DNA from: Thermococcus eurythermalis | Lineage (GTDB): Archaea; Methanobacteriota_B; Thermococci; Thermococcales; Thermococcaceae | DNA: 64,000 nucleotides | Reading direction: 5' to 3' | Assembly: GCF_000769655.1 (NCBI RefSeq) | Contig: NZ_CP008887.1 | Span: forward strand, 682,001-746,000 | Shown here: piece after piece, positions 8,641 through 22,117 of the stretch | How positions within the stretch are numbered: position 1 is the stretch's first letter | Layout of the letters: each line of letters starts with the position of its first letter | Program-made: the position numbers and the translations under genes | The notes under the pieces: model-generated | Seen by the model: the letters and a program-made list of their open reading frames with translations, nothing else | The model's database searches: none | Told to the model about the DNA's origin: nothing

Positions 8641-9811
8641 TTTTCACAACCTTCTTCAAAATGTTGAAAGCACCAACTAAATCCGCGTTAAAAACAAGCC
8701 CCGTTGCGGGACACTTAAACAAACCCCTAACAAACCTCGCCCCCTCGTGAGGCTTCCCGCAGACAGGGCAAACCTTAGAAGTGAAAGCCTCACCAACAAT
8801 CAAAACCTCAATACCATACTCTTCCGCAACTTCCCTAAGACGCTTAATAACCGTATTGAACCGCCACACGTGGGAGAGGAGGAAGTTCTGCCTTTTGCCC
8901 CTATCAGAATTCCGAGCTATGCTCTTAGGATAACCAACGACAATTTTAGAAACTCCCAACTCGTAGAGCTTTCTAACCGTTCCTCTTACGGCAGTGTTAA
9001 TGTAGTGTTTAGCCTGAAGTTTCGCTTTATCGTGCATTCTCCTGAGTTTTCTACTCGCTTTAGCTCCACTCTTGTTGAGTTTTGACTGGTAGTCAGCAAT
9101 TTTTCTCCTCCAGTAGAAGTCAATGCTTTTAAGCGGTCTTCCATTGACCAGGAAACTCTCGCCATTCTCCACGTAAACGGCCATGAGATTGTTCACTCCC
9201 AGGTCAATGCCCGCTGAAAGGCTCCCTTGTGGCGTTCTTGGAACGCTTACCCATTCCCCACCCTCAAGTTTTTCCTCGACAGTAAGGCTAACGTGAGCAT
9301 ACCATTTCCGCTTAACGGGGTCGTAGGTTATCTCTAACCGCCCCTGCTTGCCCTTCAGGTGAATTCTTCCCTTAAACTGGACTTCAAGGCGTTTAAACTT
9401 GCCAAGGCCTTTGAAGATTAGTTTGTTCCCTTCAACCTTGTACTGGTCGTTCCTGAGAACGATTAAGGGTTTCCTCCTCCCGTCTTCTTTGAGGTAGAGT
9501 GGAGGTTTTGGTTTGAGCCAAGAGGGGAGTTCTCCATTCCTCTTCTTCCTCAGGAGTGAGAAGAAACTCCGCCAGGCTTCAGCGTTTTTTCTCGCTATCT
9601 GCTGAACCGTGGCAGAACCGATTTCTCGTTTAAACTCTTCGTAAACGGTTTTTTCAGTTGAATTGAAGTCCACGATTTTGTGTTGGAAGAATTCTTGTCG
9701 CCTCAAGTAGTTTACTCGGTTCCAGGCTTTGGCTCCTGAATCGGCTAACTGGTGGAGGATTTTTGCTTGTTCTTTAGAGGGCTGGAGTTTTACTGTTACT
9801 GAGCGCTTCAT
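8498..9811 (-). CDS. tnpB: TnpB, RNA-guided nuclease of the IS200/IS605 family
   Basis: The protein has 437 residues: a helical N-terminal half, a RuvC-like nuclease and a zinc-ribbon insert. RuvC-I is GIDLGVNNL with Asp203. At the usual RuvC-II site the sequence is IVVGYPKSIA, with Gly293 where many family members have Glu; a Glu is found instead at 341 in VGEAFTSKVCPVCG. RuvC-III is FNADLVGAFNIL with Asp377. The ribbon has Cys348, Cys351 and Cys367, but its fourth Cys is replaced (CPAT); His355 might substitute. TnpB proteins cut DNA matching a guide from the element's right end and help retain the element. The ORF is intact, with a TATA-like AAATTTATA upstream of the ATG. Confidence 0.93.
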   Translation of the reverse strand: MKRSVTVKLQPSKEQAKILHQLADSGAKAWNRVNYLRRQEFFQHKIVDFNSTEKTVYEEFKREIGSATVQQIARKNAEAWRSFFSLLRKKRNGELPSWLKPKPPLYLKEDGRRKPLIVLRNDQYKVEGNKLIFKGLGKFKRLEVQFKGRIHLKGKQGRLEITYDPVKRKWYAHVSLTVEEKLEGGEWVSVPRTPQGSLSAGIDLGVNNLMAVYVENGESFLVNGRPLKSIDFYWRRKIADYQSKLNKSGAKASRKLRRMHDKAKLQAKHYINTAVRGTVRKLYELGVSKIVVGYPKSIARNSDRGKRQNFLLSHVWRFNTVIKRLREVAEEYGIEVLIVGEAFTSKVCPVCGKPHEGARFVRGLFKCPATGLVFNADLVGAFNILKKVVKTITPNLGGLYAQRRGNGGKTLPEGFEEPFSRVALMRTPQTSPSLARG

Positions 9812-9946
9812 ATCAAGGCATGGTATAAATTTTAGGCTTTAAAATAGTTTTGCCTTCCTGCCTAAAGGCCGGTTGGGTGGTTTACTGCATCCCCGCCGTG
9901 AACGGCGAGGCTTTCAAAAGAAAAATGTAAGTTCCGGGTTGCTTTC

Positions 9947-10255
9947 TCACTCGCCAGGCCCATTGACACATGACATGTTCATAGCCAGGAGCATCTCGAC
10001 GTAGCCTGATTCGAGGTTTTTCTTTATTTTGTCCGCCAGCTCCCTGAACTCCTCAACTGTGAGCGGCCTCTTGGTTTTGAGCCACTTAATCTTGCCATCG
10101 TTCTTGTCGAGGACTACCACCTCTTCTTCAGTTATGAGCGGGACGTAGTTCATCTTCACCCCGTACAGCTCCTCGGCAAAGGCCAGCTTCGCCCTCAGAA
10201 GCTCAAGGTAGTTGGCAAGGTCTTCCCCCAGAATCTTCCTGAACTCGCGCTCCAT
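9947..10255 (-). CDS. Small hypothetical protein
   Basis: This 102-residue protein belongs to no family I recognise. It opens with a helical EFRKILGEDLANYLELLRAK and has a central strand-rich part (VPLITEEEVVVLDKNDGK) and an amphipathic C-terminal helix. It ends MNMSCVNGPGE with a single cysteine. GGTGG sits just before the ATG, and a TATA-like ATTAATAAACC is about 35 bases upstream. It is divergent from the GH57 gene. The signals support a real gene, but nothing indicates its role. Confidence 0.7.
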   Translation of the reverse strand: MEREFRKILGEDLANYLELLRAKLAFAEELYGVKMNYVPLITEEEVVVLDKNDGKIKWLKTKRPLTVEEFRELADKIKKNLESGYVEMLLAMNMSCVNGPGE

Positions 10256-10379
10256 CTTTCCACCGCTGAAATTTCAATGCACAGGTTTATTAATCTATCG
10301 GGCACATCTGTGTAAAAATGCCCTTTAATTTTTCCGAAACTGAGATAAGGCCGAGGGATGTATCACCACAGGTGAGACA

Positions 10380-12107
10380 ATGAAGATGAAGTATGCCCAC
10401 CACTTCCACGCATACCAGCCTGGTGACATAGTTTACGTTAAAGATGGAGACGGCTCCGGGCCGATAGAGTATGAGGAAAGAAAGAGCCCCGTAGCGATAA
10501 AAATCCGGGGGGAGGAAGTTAAGGGTGAGAACTGGACGAGGGCGATGCTCTACTCCTATGAGCACATAGCGGACACGCTCTCGCGCATGAAGGGCATCAG
10601 CGTTGACATAGAGCCCTTCACGTTCCTTATGCTCCTCCACTACCATAAGAGCGCCTTCGAAGACGCCGTTGAGCTTCTGGGGAAGTTTGACGCTGTTCCA
10701 ACGACCCCGTTCCACCCGATAGTCCCCCACTTTGACGAGTTCGAGCAGAGAATCCTCGCGAGAGTTTCATTCGACTTCTACGCCCCCCTTATTGGAAACG
10801 AACCTGTAATCGGCTACTGGCTCCCCGAGGCGGTCATAACACGCCGCAGTGCCGAGCTCATCGAGTCCTCAACCGACAGGAAGCTTGTGTTCCTCCTCGA
10901 CGAAAGGCAACTCCTCTACGACTTCCCCCAGGCCAAGCACTCCTGCAACCGCTACGGCAACTCCTTTGTCTTCGGGAGGGAGTGGAGCATAAGCGACGCC
11001 TTCGCCTTCAACACCCTCGACGTCCCCGGCCTGGTTTCGGCCACCCTCGCCCTCAGGGATGGGCACAAGGAGAAGCTCGGCGTCCCCTATTTGGTCTTCA
11101 CCGCGAGCGACCTTGAGAGCCTCCTCGGGAACCCCGCCCAGCTCGACCGCTTCACCGCCTGGATGGAGGGACTTGAGAGGAACGGCGTCGAACGGGTCTC
11201 GGCAATGGAGTTCGTGAGGAAGAAGCTCACCGGGGGGTTCAAGCGCTTGGACGGCGAGTGCTCCTTTGAGATGGGCGTCAAGGACTACTCAAGCTGGAGC
11301 GACTACTTTGACCTGAGCACGGACGGCAAGACGAGCGACTGCCGGTGGCTTGGATACAGGAGGGCAGACGGAAAGGTCTTCGCGAGAGAAGTGAACGGCA
11401 GGAAAATCTCTCAGCTCTGGAAGGTCGCCTTCACACGCCTCTTCGAGGAGCTGAACAGGGTGGTGAGGCGGGGAGTCTTGAAGGGCCTCGAAGGGCTTGG
11501 GGCCAACGCTGAGGAGTTCCTCGTCCGCTACGCTAGGGTATTCTTTAGGGACTACTACGATTACTTCGGCATGGATACTTCGCTCGACTACGTGCTTGAG
11601 CCTGCTGGCGGAGACAGAAATGCCCTGAAGCTCGGAAGGGTTTACTACCTCATGCTCCTCGCAAACCACTCCTGCCCGCGCTTCTGGGAGAACCTCGACA
11701 CCCGCGTCGCCTTCGGCAACGTCGCGGTAATGACGAAGGCTTTAATAGAACTCATAGACTACTTTGACGGGGATGAGCTCCAGAACCTCTTCGTGGAAGC
11801 CTACCTGAAGCTACTCAACTTTGAGAGCCTATATCACATCTGGAACTTCGGGGCGATGCCTTCCCTGGAGGGCTGGGAGACGAGTGAAGACGCCTGGAGG
11901 GACGCTCTTAGACCGGAAGTCCCCAACAGCGGCTACAACGTGGTGACGAGGGCCGCTCTATACGTCGGCAGGCGCGACCTTGGGGGCGAACTGAGGGCAC
12001 TCATTGAGGGCTATAACCTCGACTGGGCAGTGGCTGATACCGGCCACATACCGGGCGAGAGGCACGGCCACTGGGAGAACCAGGAGTGGTGCGAGCACAG
12101 GAGATGA
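10380..12107 (+). CDS. Glycoside hydrolase family 57 protein
   Basis: The protein has 575 residues. GH57 enzymes act on alpha-glucans as amylases, 4-alpha-glucanotransferases or branching enzymes. The family's first motif is HHFHAYQPG at 7-15, a second block is PFHPIVPHFDEFEQRI at 110-125, and the nucleophile motif is GYWLPEAVI with Glu150. The C-terminal half (FEELNRVVRR onward) is helical. There is no signal peptide, so it should act in the cytoplasm, perhaps on storage glucan. AGGTGA precedes the ATG at 10380; an ATG two codons later is also possible. The exact activity is not decided by sequence. Confidence 0.88.
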   Translation: MKMKYAHHFHAYQPGDIVYVKDGDGSGPIEYEERKSPVAIKIRGEEVKGENWTRAMLYSYEHIADTLSRMKGISVDIEPFTFLMLLHYHKSAFEDAVELLGKFDAVPTTPFHPIVPHFDEFEQRILARVSFDFYAPLIGNEPVIGYWLPEAVITRRSAELIESSTDRKLVFLLDERQLLYDFPQAKHSCNRYGNSFVFGREWSISDAFAFNTLDVPGLVSATLALRDGHKEKLGVPYLVFTASDLESLLGNPAQLDRFTAWMEGLERNGVERVSAMEFVRKKLTGGFKRLDGECSFEMGVKDYSSWSDYFDLSTDGKTSDCRWLGYRRADGKVFAREVNGRKISQLWKVAFTRLFEELNRVVRRGVLKGLEGLGANAEEFLVRYARVFFRDYYDYFGMDTSLDYVLEPAGGDRNALKLGRVYYLMLLANHSCPRFWENLDTRVAFGNVAVMTKALIELIDYFDGDELQNLFVEAYLKLLNFESLYHIWNFGAMPSLEGWETSEDAWRDALRPEVPNSGYNVVTRAALYVGRRDLGGELRALIEGYNLDWAVADTGHIPGERHGHWENQEWCEHRR

Positions 12108-12376
12108 GCCTTGTGTTATCTCCTCTTTCCAATCCTGTGGAGGTGGCGGTGTTGGAGGAGAAGAAAAAGGAGTGCCCCGAAGAAGTGCCCTCCGACTGCA
12201 TTTCCCTGCTGACGAAGCTCGGTGGAGAGGATTGCTTGAAGCTCAAGCGTATACTGGAAGACATTAAAGAAAAGATGGCGAGGAAAGAAACCCTACTGCT
12301 GGCCCTTCAGGTTCCACTTCTCTCTGCTCAGGAAGAGATATGCGTCCTCCTCCAGCTCCTTGGGAACGTAGTCTAG
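12104..12376 (+). CDS. Possible small acidic protein coupled to the GH57 gene
   Basis: The frame begins at an ATG that overlaps the GH57 stop (ATGA), or at a GTG at 12113 eight to nine bases after an AGGAG. It encodes a charged, helix-rich stretch (LEEKKKECPEEVPSDC, then EDCLKLKRILEDIKEK) that looks protein-like. The last 28 codons run antisense through the 3' end of cca, giving a hydrophobic tail that may be unnatural. The true gene may have been longer or may have lost its stop by frameshift. No family is recognised. Confidence 0.35.
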   Translation: MSLVLSPLSNPVEVAVLEEKKKECPEEVPSDCISLLTKLGGEDCLKLKRILEDIKEKMARKETLLLALQVPLLSAQEEICVLLQLLGNVV

Positions 12377-13666
12377 CAGGATTTTTGCGTTTTTTATATC
12401 TTCCCTCACGTTCTTTCCCAGCGCGACCTGGTTCTTCTCTATGAGCTCCAAGATGACGTCAATGATGTTCTCCTTAACTCTCTTCTCAGCGTAGAGTCTC
12501 TTGCCGATGACCCACACCTTCTCGTTCTTCCTGTAGAAGTCCCAGCCCCTCTCGGTGAAGAACTCCGGCCCGGGCTTTATCGTGACCTTCTCCCTTTCTC
12601 TCCTGTCCACCTCAAGCATCACGAACGCCTCCCCGGCCCTGTGCCCGGCGTCCCAGCCGAGGACTCTGAACCCTTCCCTTGATAGAGCCCTCTCAAAGCC
12701 CCTGGCGCTCCTCTCCAGCTGTGGGAGGAGGACGTCATCAACGAGGTCTGGCTTTGGAAACATTATGGTAACGAGGTGGGTTCCCTTCCTTCTGAGCTCT
12801 TCTAGATAGTTCCCCGTTTTCTGAGTTTTTCCAAAAAAGAACTCTTCAGAGGGGTTTTCCAGGAACTGGTGCGCCTTGAAGTAGAAGATTCCGTAGCGCT
12901 CCCAGCTCAGGTTGGCTGAAACGTTCCGCCTCGGGTCGACGGGGTCTATAACTATCAGCGGTTTATCCTCCTCGGTCTCCCTCTTCACGGTCTTTAGCGC
13001 TATCTCTGGCTCCTTCTTCAGCCAGTTCTCGGGGTCTATTACCTTCTGCCTCAGCATGAAATCCGCTTTCTCCAGGACGTCCAGGAACGAGCCGTACTTG
13101 ATGATGAGTATTTCGGCCAGGTAGCCGGAGAAGCCCCTCACATAAATCTCGCTCCCGTAGGCGTTTATCCCCTTGAGGAAGCGCTTCAAGAGCCTGACCT
13201 CGTCGTTCCTGCCGCTGAGGTTCTCAAGGGCCCACTTCGTGTGGAGTATCGAGCGGTCAACGGCCGTCCTAACCTCTTTCCAGCTTCTGACGTCGTAGCA
13301 GGGCACGAGGTCAACGCTCACACCCTTATATTTGGCCCTCACGTAGGGGTGCTCAGCGTAGGCCACTTCATAGCCGTCAAGGCCTTCAGCAATGGCCTTT
13401 CCGAGCTCAAGGCCCCTCTCTCTAAGCTCTTCGAGGGGGGTATCGAGGGGAAAAGCAAGGAAAAGGTCAACGTCGTGGTCTCCGGCCAGATAAGTATCCT
13501 TGGCTAGGGAGCCAACGAAGTAGGGCTTGACGTCGAGGCCCAGCCTTTCGATTGCTTCTTTTGCGATTTTCCCTAATTCTCTCACCAGCCCTTCAACAAA
13601 GGCCCTCTCTTCCTCCGTTGGGCGGATTCTCTGGAGGACTTGCCCTATCACTGCCTTGACGTCCAT
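12293..13666 (-). CDS. cca: CCA tRNA nucleotidyltransferase, archaeal class I
   Basis: The protein has 457 residues. This enzyme adds or repairs the CCA 3' end of tRNAs without a nucleic acid template. The nucleotidyltransferase core has GSLAKDTYLAGDHDVDLFL at 52-70, with the catalytic Asp65 and Asp67, and a further acidic strand in KYKGVSVDLVPCYDV. The length and the C-terminal body and tail domains agree with archaeal enzymes. It lies downstream of thpR in the same direction with a nine-base gap, so the two RNA-end enzymes probably share a transcript. Confidence 0.96.
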   Translation of the reverse strand: MDVKAVIGQVLQRIRPTEEERAFVEGLVRELGKIAKEAIERLGLDVKPYFVGSLAKDTYLAGDHDVDLFLAFPLDTPLEELRERGLELGKAIAEGLDGYEVAYAEHPYVRAKYKGVSVDLVPCYDVRSWKEVRTAVDRSILHTKWALENLSGRNDEVRLLKRFLKGINAYGSEIYVRGFSGYLAEILIIKYGSFLDVLEKADFMLRQKVIDPENWLKKEPEIALKTVKRETEEDKPLIVIDPVDPRRNVSANLSWERYGIFYFKAHQFLENPSEEFFFGKTQKTGNYLEELRRKGTHLVTIMFPKPDLVDDVLLPQLERSARGFERALSREGFRVLGWDAGHRAGEAFVMLEVDRREREKVTIKPGPEFFTERGWDFYRKNEKVWVIGKRLYAEKRVKENIIDVILELIEKNQVALGKNVREDIKNAKILLDYVPKELEEDAYLFLSREKWNLKGQQ

Positions 13667-13675
13667 TTCAACACC

Positions 13676-14230
13676 TCACTCCGCCAGCTCGAACCTCGCG
13701 ACGGTCTCGTAGATGGGGCCCTTTGGGGTCAGTGTGCTCTTCTTCAGCTCTATTGCCTCAACCTCAAACTCGCCGAAGTCCTCGTTGGCAAGGTCTTTGA
13801 GCGCCATCGCCAGTTCAACCTTATCGCGAACGAACTTGACGCGCCCGATTGTTATGTGGGCCACGAAGTCTTTGTCCTTCTTGAAGCCGAGCCTCCTCAT
13901 CTCGCGCTCTACGTCATTGGCTATCGCCTTAATGCCTTCGTCGTTCTCGATTCCGGCCCATATTACCCTAACGTAGTTCGGGTTCGGGAAGACGCCGATG
14001 CCCTTAACGCGAACGCGGTGCTTTTTGTGCTTCCTCGCTATCTCCTCCAGGGCCTTCTTAACCTCTTCCGCCGTTACCTCGTCAATCTCGCCGAGGAACT
14101 TGAGCGTGACGTGGAAGTTCTCCCTCTCGACGAACTTTATTTTCGCTGCTTTGTTTCCAATCCTCTCCTGAGCCTTAATGAGGTTATCCCTCACCTTGTC
14201 GCTAACATCAATAGCTATGAACGCCCTCAT
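13676..14230 (-). CDS. thpR: RNA 2',3'-cyclic phosphodiesterase (2'-5' RNA ligase family)
   Basis: The protein has 184 residues. Family members open 2',3'-cyclic phosphates on RNA and were first described as 2'-5' tRNA ligases. The two catalytic HxT motifs are visible: HVTL at 40-43 and HITI at 125-128, and [10 protein letters not shown] is the usual start. It precedes cca by nine bases on the same strand, forming a small RNA-processing operon. A GGTGGTAT ribosome-type sequence lies directly before the ATG. Confidence 0.94.
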   Translation of the reverse strand: MRAFIAIDVSDKVRDNLIKAQERIGNKAAKIKFVERENFHVTLKFLGEIDEVTAEEVKKALEEIARKHKKHRVRVKGIGVFPNPNYVRVIWAGIENDEGIKAIANDVEREMRRLGFKKDKDFVAHITIGRVKFVRDKVELAMALKDLANEDFGEFEVEAIELKKSTLTPKGPIYETVARFELAE

Positions 14231-14302
14231 ACCACCACCGAGAAAAGTTGGAGGATGGGTTAAAGAGGGTTTCGAATGACCTGTTCACAGTTCCCCGGAG
14301 CG

Positions 14303-15544
14303 TCACGGCTCGCGTTTAGCCAACATCAGAGCGGTTCCAATTAGTATTGCGATTAAAAGGACGACACTGAAGTATTCCTGGCCGTCCCGCTGTTTTTCGG
14401 AATGTATTTTGGGCTGACGGTTTGTTCTCTGTAGTGTCAGCACTTGCAGGGGAGCGTCGGGAGTACTGAACTTCGTGGGGTGGATTTCCACTTTGACAGG
14501 TATTTCTCTGAAAGGGATTCCTACTGTGTAGCACTTTTCTGTTCCTTCACTTTGGTTGAGAGGGATTGTGAGTAGTGTCCAGTTCGAGAGTATGAGTGCT
14601 GAGTCATTAACGATTCCTGTAACCTTCCCCGAAACGTTGAGGTATATAGGGAAAGTTCCATCAGTATCAAGGACAAAAGTTCCGGTGGTGGTTCCAAGAA
14701 CGCAAATCTTTTTGTTGCAAGATAAGCCCAGTACTTTCATGCTCCAAAAGTCGTCCCAGTCCTTCTCGTGGGGGCAGGTGTAGGAGTTGAACCACTCGAT
14801 TCTGCCCTCTGTGGATACCTTCAGAACGAAGTAGTTGGCTATCCACGGCGCGTCGCTTCCACCCCCGTAGACCCCTGCGATGACCGCGTGCTCTCCGGAG
14901 CGGAACGCTCCATCAACCCTATCGTAATAGTCTGTGTTGAGAACCTTTGTCCATAGCAGGCTCCCGTTCAACGAAACCGCCCCGATGAGGATATGGGACT
15001 TTGGGTCTCCTGGAAAGCTGACGGTTCCGGTTACGATGAGGGCATTGCCGAGGGGCACAGCATCCTCCAGGTAAATGCCAGTTCCTGGGACTGTTTCCTC
15101 GGTTCCGTTCAGGAGAAGTTGGTAGGCCCTTATAGTGGCTCCTTTTGGGTCTATAACCCCTAACAGGTTCTCGCTCACAAAAACGACACTGCCATCGGGT
15201 AGTACTCCGGCATCGTCTGCACTCATGTTTTTTGCCCAGAGGAGGCCTCCATCACCGTCAATTCTGGCGAGGACACCGCCGACGAGAGTTACTCCTTCAG
15301 GGGCAGGTGCGAGGTAAAATTTGATCCCTCCTGAAAGCTCTGCCTCCCAGAGGGCTTCCAGCTCTTCCGTAACCTTCATGAGAGTGCCGTTATCGGTTAA
15401 AACGTATATGCCGTCCCCTGAAACCACCGCATCTTCGAGCGTCCAGTCCTGGGCGAGTGCGTGGTTTGGGCAACACAACGGAAGCAGGGTTATTAAGAGA
15501 ACGATGTAATGGAACCTCGGCGTGTTCCTGTTTCCCTGTTGCAT
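14303..15544 (-). CDS. Membrane-anchored extracellular beta-propeller-like protein
   Basis: The protein has 413 residues. An N-terminal hydrophobic signal (YIVLLITLLPLCCPNHALAQ) is followed by a strand-rich body of repeated units such as SGDGIYVLTDNGTLMKV and GGVLARIDGDGGLLWAKN, which resemble PQQ-type beta-propeller blades. The C-terminus is a single hydrophobic anchor (VVLLIAILIGTALML) with a short basic tail, AKREP. It should face the cell exterior. No catalytic residues are evident. It is a single gene with a clear TATA box at 15579-15590. Confidence 0.8.
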   Translation of the reverse strand: MQQGNRNTPRFHYIVLLITLLPLCCPNHALAQDWTLEDAVVSGDGIYVLTDNGTLMKVTEELEALWEAELSGGIKFYLAPAPEGVTLVGGVLARIDGDGGLLWAKNMSADDAGVLPDGSVVFVSENLLGVIDPKGATIRAYQLLLNGTEETVPGTGIYLEDAVPLGNALIVTGTVSFPGDPKSHILIGAVSLNGSLLWTKVLNTDYYDRVDGAFRSGEHAVIAGVYGGGSDAPWIANYFVLKVSTEGRIEWFNSYTCPHEKDWDDFWSMKVLGLSCNKKICVLGTTTGTFVLDTDGTFPIYLNVSGKVTGIVNDSALILSNWTLLTIPLNQSEGTEKCYTVGIPFREIPVKVEIHPTKFSTPDAPLQVLTLQRTNRQPKIHSEKQRDGQEYFSVVLLIAILIGTALMLAKREP

Positions 15545-15578
15545 AGCACTTACCCGTTTCTAAAAGTACATGTCCACG

Positions 15579-15590
15579 CTTATATAATTT
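15579..15590 (-). promoter_or_regulatory. TATA box for the surface propeller gene
   Basis: On the minus strand AAATTATATAAG lies about 40 bases upstream of the ATG at 15544. Transcription would start near 15558, leaving a leader of about 14 bases. Confidence 0.6.
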
Positions 15591-15702
15591 TCCCCAAGTT
15601 TTAGTAATGAGAAATACTGCCTTTCTGGGTGATAGTGTCTTGGTGGGTTTTGATGGGTCGCCCAAAATGACCGAAGGTGGATAAAGTCTAAAGAGAAAGA
15701 GC

Positions 15703-16167
15703 TCATTCCCTGACAACGACCGGGAACTCCTCCCAGGGGAAGACTATCCATTTGTCCGTCCTGAAGACGTAGAAGTCGGGAACGACCTTCGTCCAGGGCT
15801 TCATACTGAGGCAGGCGACCTTAACCTCCTCTGCCCCGGCCTTCTTGACCTCCTCGATGACGACTTCGAGGGTTTTTCCGGTGTCGCTGACGTCATCCAC
15901 GATGACAACCTTCTTGCCCTCCAGCGAGCCGTGGAGCGGAATCGTAACGACAGGCTTTTCCATCCTCTCGTCTATGCCCTTGTAGAACTTTACGTCTATG
16001 ACCTTGAGCTCCACATCGCCCAGAACGTGGCTCAGCCTCACCGCTGGAATAAGCCCGCCCCTCGCGATTCCGACTATCACGTCGGGCATGAAGTGCTTTC
16101 TCAGTTCTTCGGCGAGCGCGAAGACGGCCCTATCAATCTGCCACCAGGTTAGGTAAACCTTGTCCAT
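15703..16167 (-). CDS. Purine phosphoribosyltransferase (xanthine/guanine or hypoxanthine type)
   Basis: The protein has 154 residues. It transfers phosphoribose from PRPP to a purine base in the salvage pathway. The PRPP-binding loop is VVIVDDVSDTGKTL around 88-102, and IVGIARGGLIPAVRLS is the conserved upstream loop. The hood region (FYVFRTDKWIVFPWE) resembles xanthine-guanine phosphoribosyltransferases of Thermococcales, but base preference is not certain. A GGAGGTG ribosome site precedes the ATG. It is a single gene between the surface protein and nrdJ. Confidence 0.9.
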   Translation of the reverse strand: MDKVYLTWWQIDRAVFALAEELRKHFMPDVIVGIARGGLIPAVRLSHVLGDVELKVIDVKFYKGIDERMEKPVVTIPLHGSLEGKKVVIVDDVSDTGKTLEVVIEEVKKAGAEEVKVACLSMKPWTKVVPDFYVFRTDKWIVFPWEEFPVVVRE

Positions 16168-16327
16168 AGGAACACCTCCGAATAGCGTGAGTTCTCAACG
16201 CCGAACTTAAGCTTTGGGTGAGTGGTAGAAGTTAAAAGATAGGCCTTAAAAAACCTATTTTGGCAGGAGGATGTTAAAAGGTGCTCGGGGGAATGAAATT
16301 AGGGGGCAAAGAAAACGGAAGAAACCC

Positions 16328-21529
<5,202 letters not shown>

Positions 21530-21685
21530 TCATTATACATAATTTTGTCAATTAGTAAAATCATCAGTGCCCCATTTTCGGCCTAGTCTCCTAATATACC
21601 TTACCCTGGTTAACGTTGCCACCATGACGAATTCTGGGTTATCACATTGGATGGTATGGAATGATGTAGAAAAAGCGGTGGATGA

Positions 21686-22117
21686 TTAGAGGGTCTCGTA
21701 CAGGAGCTTCAGCCTGTACGCGTGGGTAAGCTCTTCCCTCGCGAGGTGGAGAAAGAGGTCGTTGAAGGGCTCTCCGAGGAGCTTTGAGAGTCTCATGTAC
21801 ATCTCGTAGGCGTGTCGCTCCCTCACCACCGCTTCAACCACTAGCTCTTCGAGGCTCTGGGGTTCTGCCCTCTCGTCGCTGAGGACTGGCTCTATCGAGA
21901 GCTCCTCGGTGTAGTCCACTATCAGATTTTCGAGTGTTCCCTCGCCCAGGAGCCCCTTCAGGGTCTCCCTGTGCCTCAGCTCCTCCTCCGCTATGAGCAT
22001 GAATGTGTCCCTCATCTCGGGCCTCTCGAAGAGGGCAAAGGTCTCCCCGAGCTTGTAGAGGTTGTAGAGCTCGTTCTCCTGCCATATGAGCCTCTCGATG
22101 AGCTCCCTGGCCTTCAT
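21686..22117 (-). CDS. Ferritin-like / rubrerythrin-type helical protein
   Basis: The protein has 143 residues and is all-helical. Two ExxH-type metal-ligand motifs stand out, EEELRHRETL near residue 46 and REELTHAYRL near 128, and ENELYNLYKLGE and RERHAYEMY supply the partner glutamates. This is the four-helix di-iron pattern of rubrerythrin-like proteins, without the rubredoxin tail. A role in iron or peroxide handling is likely but not proven. Its start overlaps the stop of the HAD phosphatase gene by four bases (ATGA). Confidence 0.82.
   Translation of the reverse strand: MKARELIERLIWQENELYNLYKLGETFALFERPEMRDTFMLIAEEELRHRETLKGLLGEGTLENLIVDYTEELSIEPVLSDERAEPQSLEELVVEAVVRERHAYEMYMRLSKLLGEPFNDLFLHLAREELTHAYRLKLLYETL

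Larger units (their letters stand above)
8461..9910 (-). mobile_element. IS200/IS605-type element carrying tnpB only
   Basis: The tnpB gene is flanked by two short perfect hairpins read in the same orientation: CGCCC-TAAA-GGGCG at 8470-8483 and CGCCG-TGAA-CGGCG at 9894-9907. Both sit in the context CCCCGCC...GGCGAGG. Sub-terminal hairpins on one strand, with no target duplication, are the rule for this family. No tnpA is present, so the element would need a transposase in trans. Exact ends cannot be fixed from one copy; limits given are approximate. It lies between the OsmC gene and a small hypothetical gene without visibly breaking either. Confidence 0.75.

Noticed and set aside
10290-10730. 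A 146-codon minus-strand frame opposite the start of the GH57 gene
   Set aside because: It covers the GH57 promoter and N-terminal motif region, has no upstream signals and resembles no protein.
13640-14263. A 207-codon plus-strand frame opposite thpR
   Set aside because: It is the antisense shadow of thpR, whose HxT motifs are complete.
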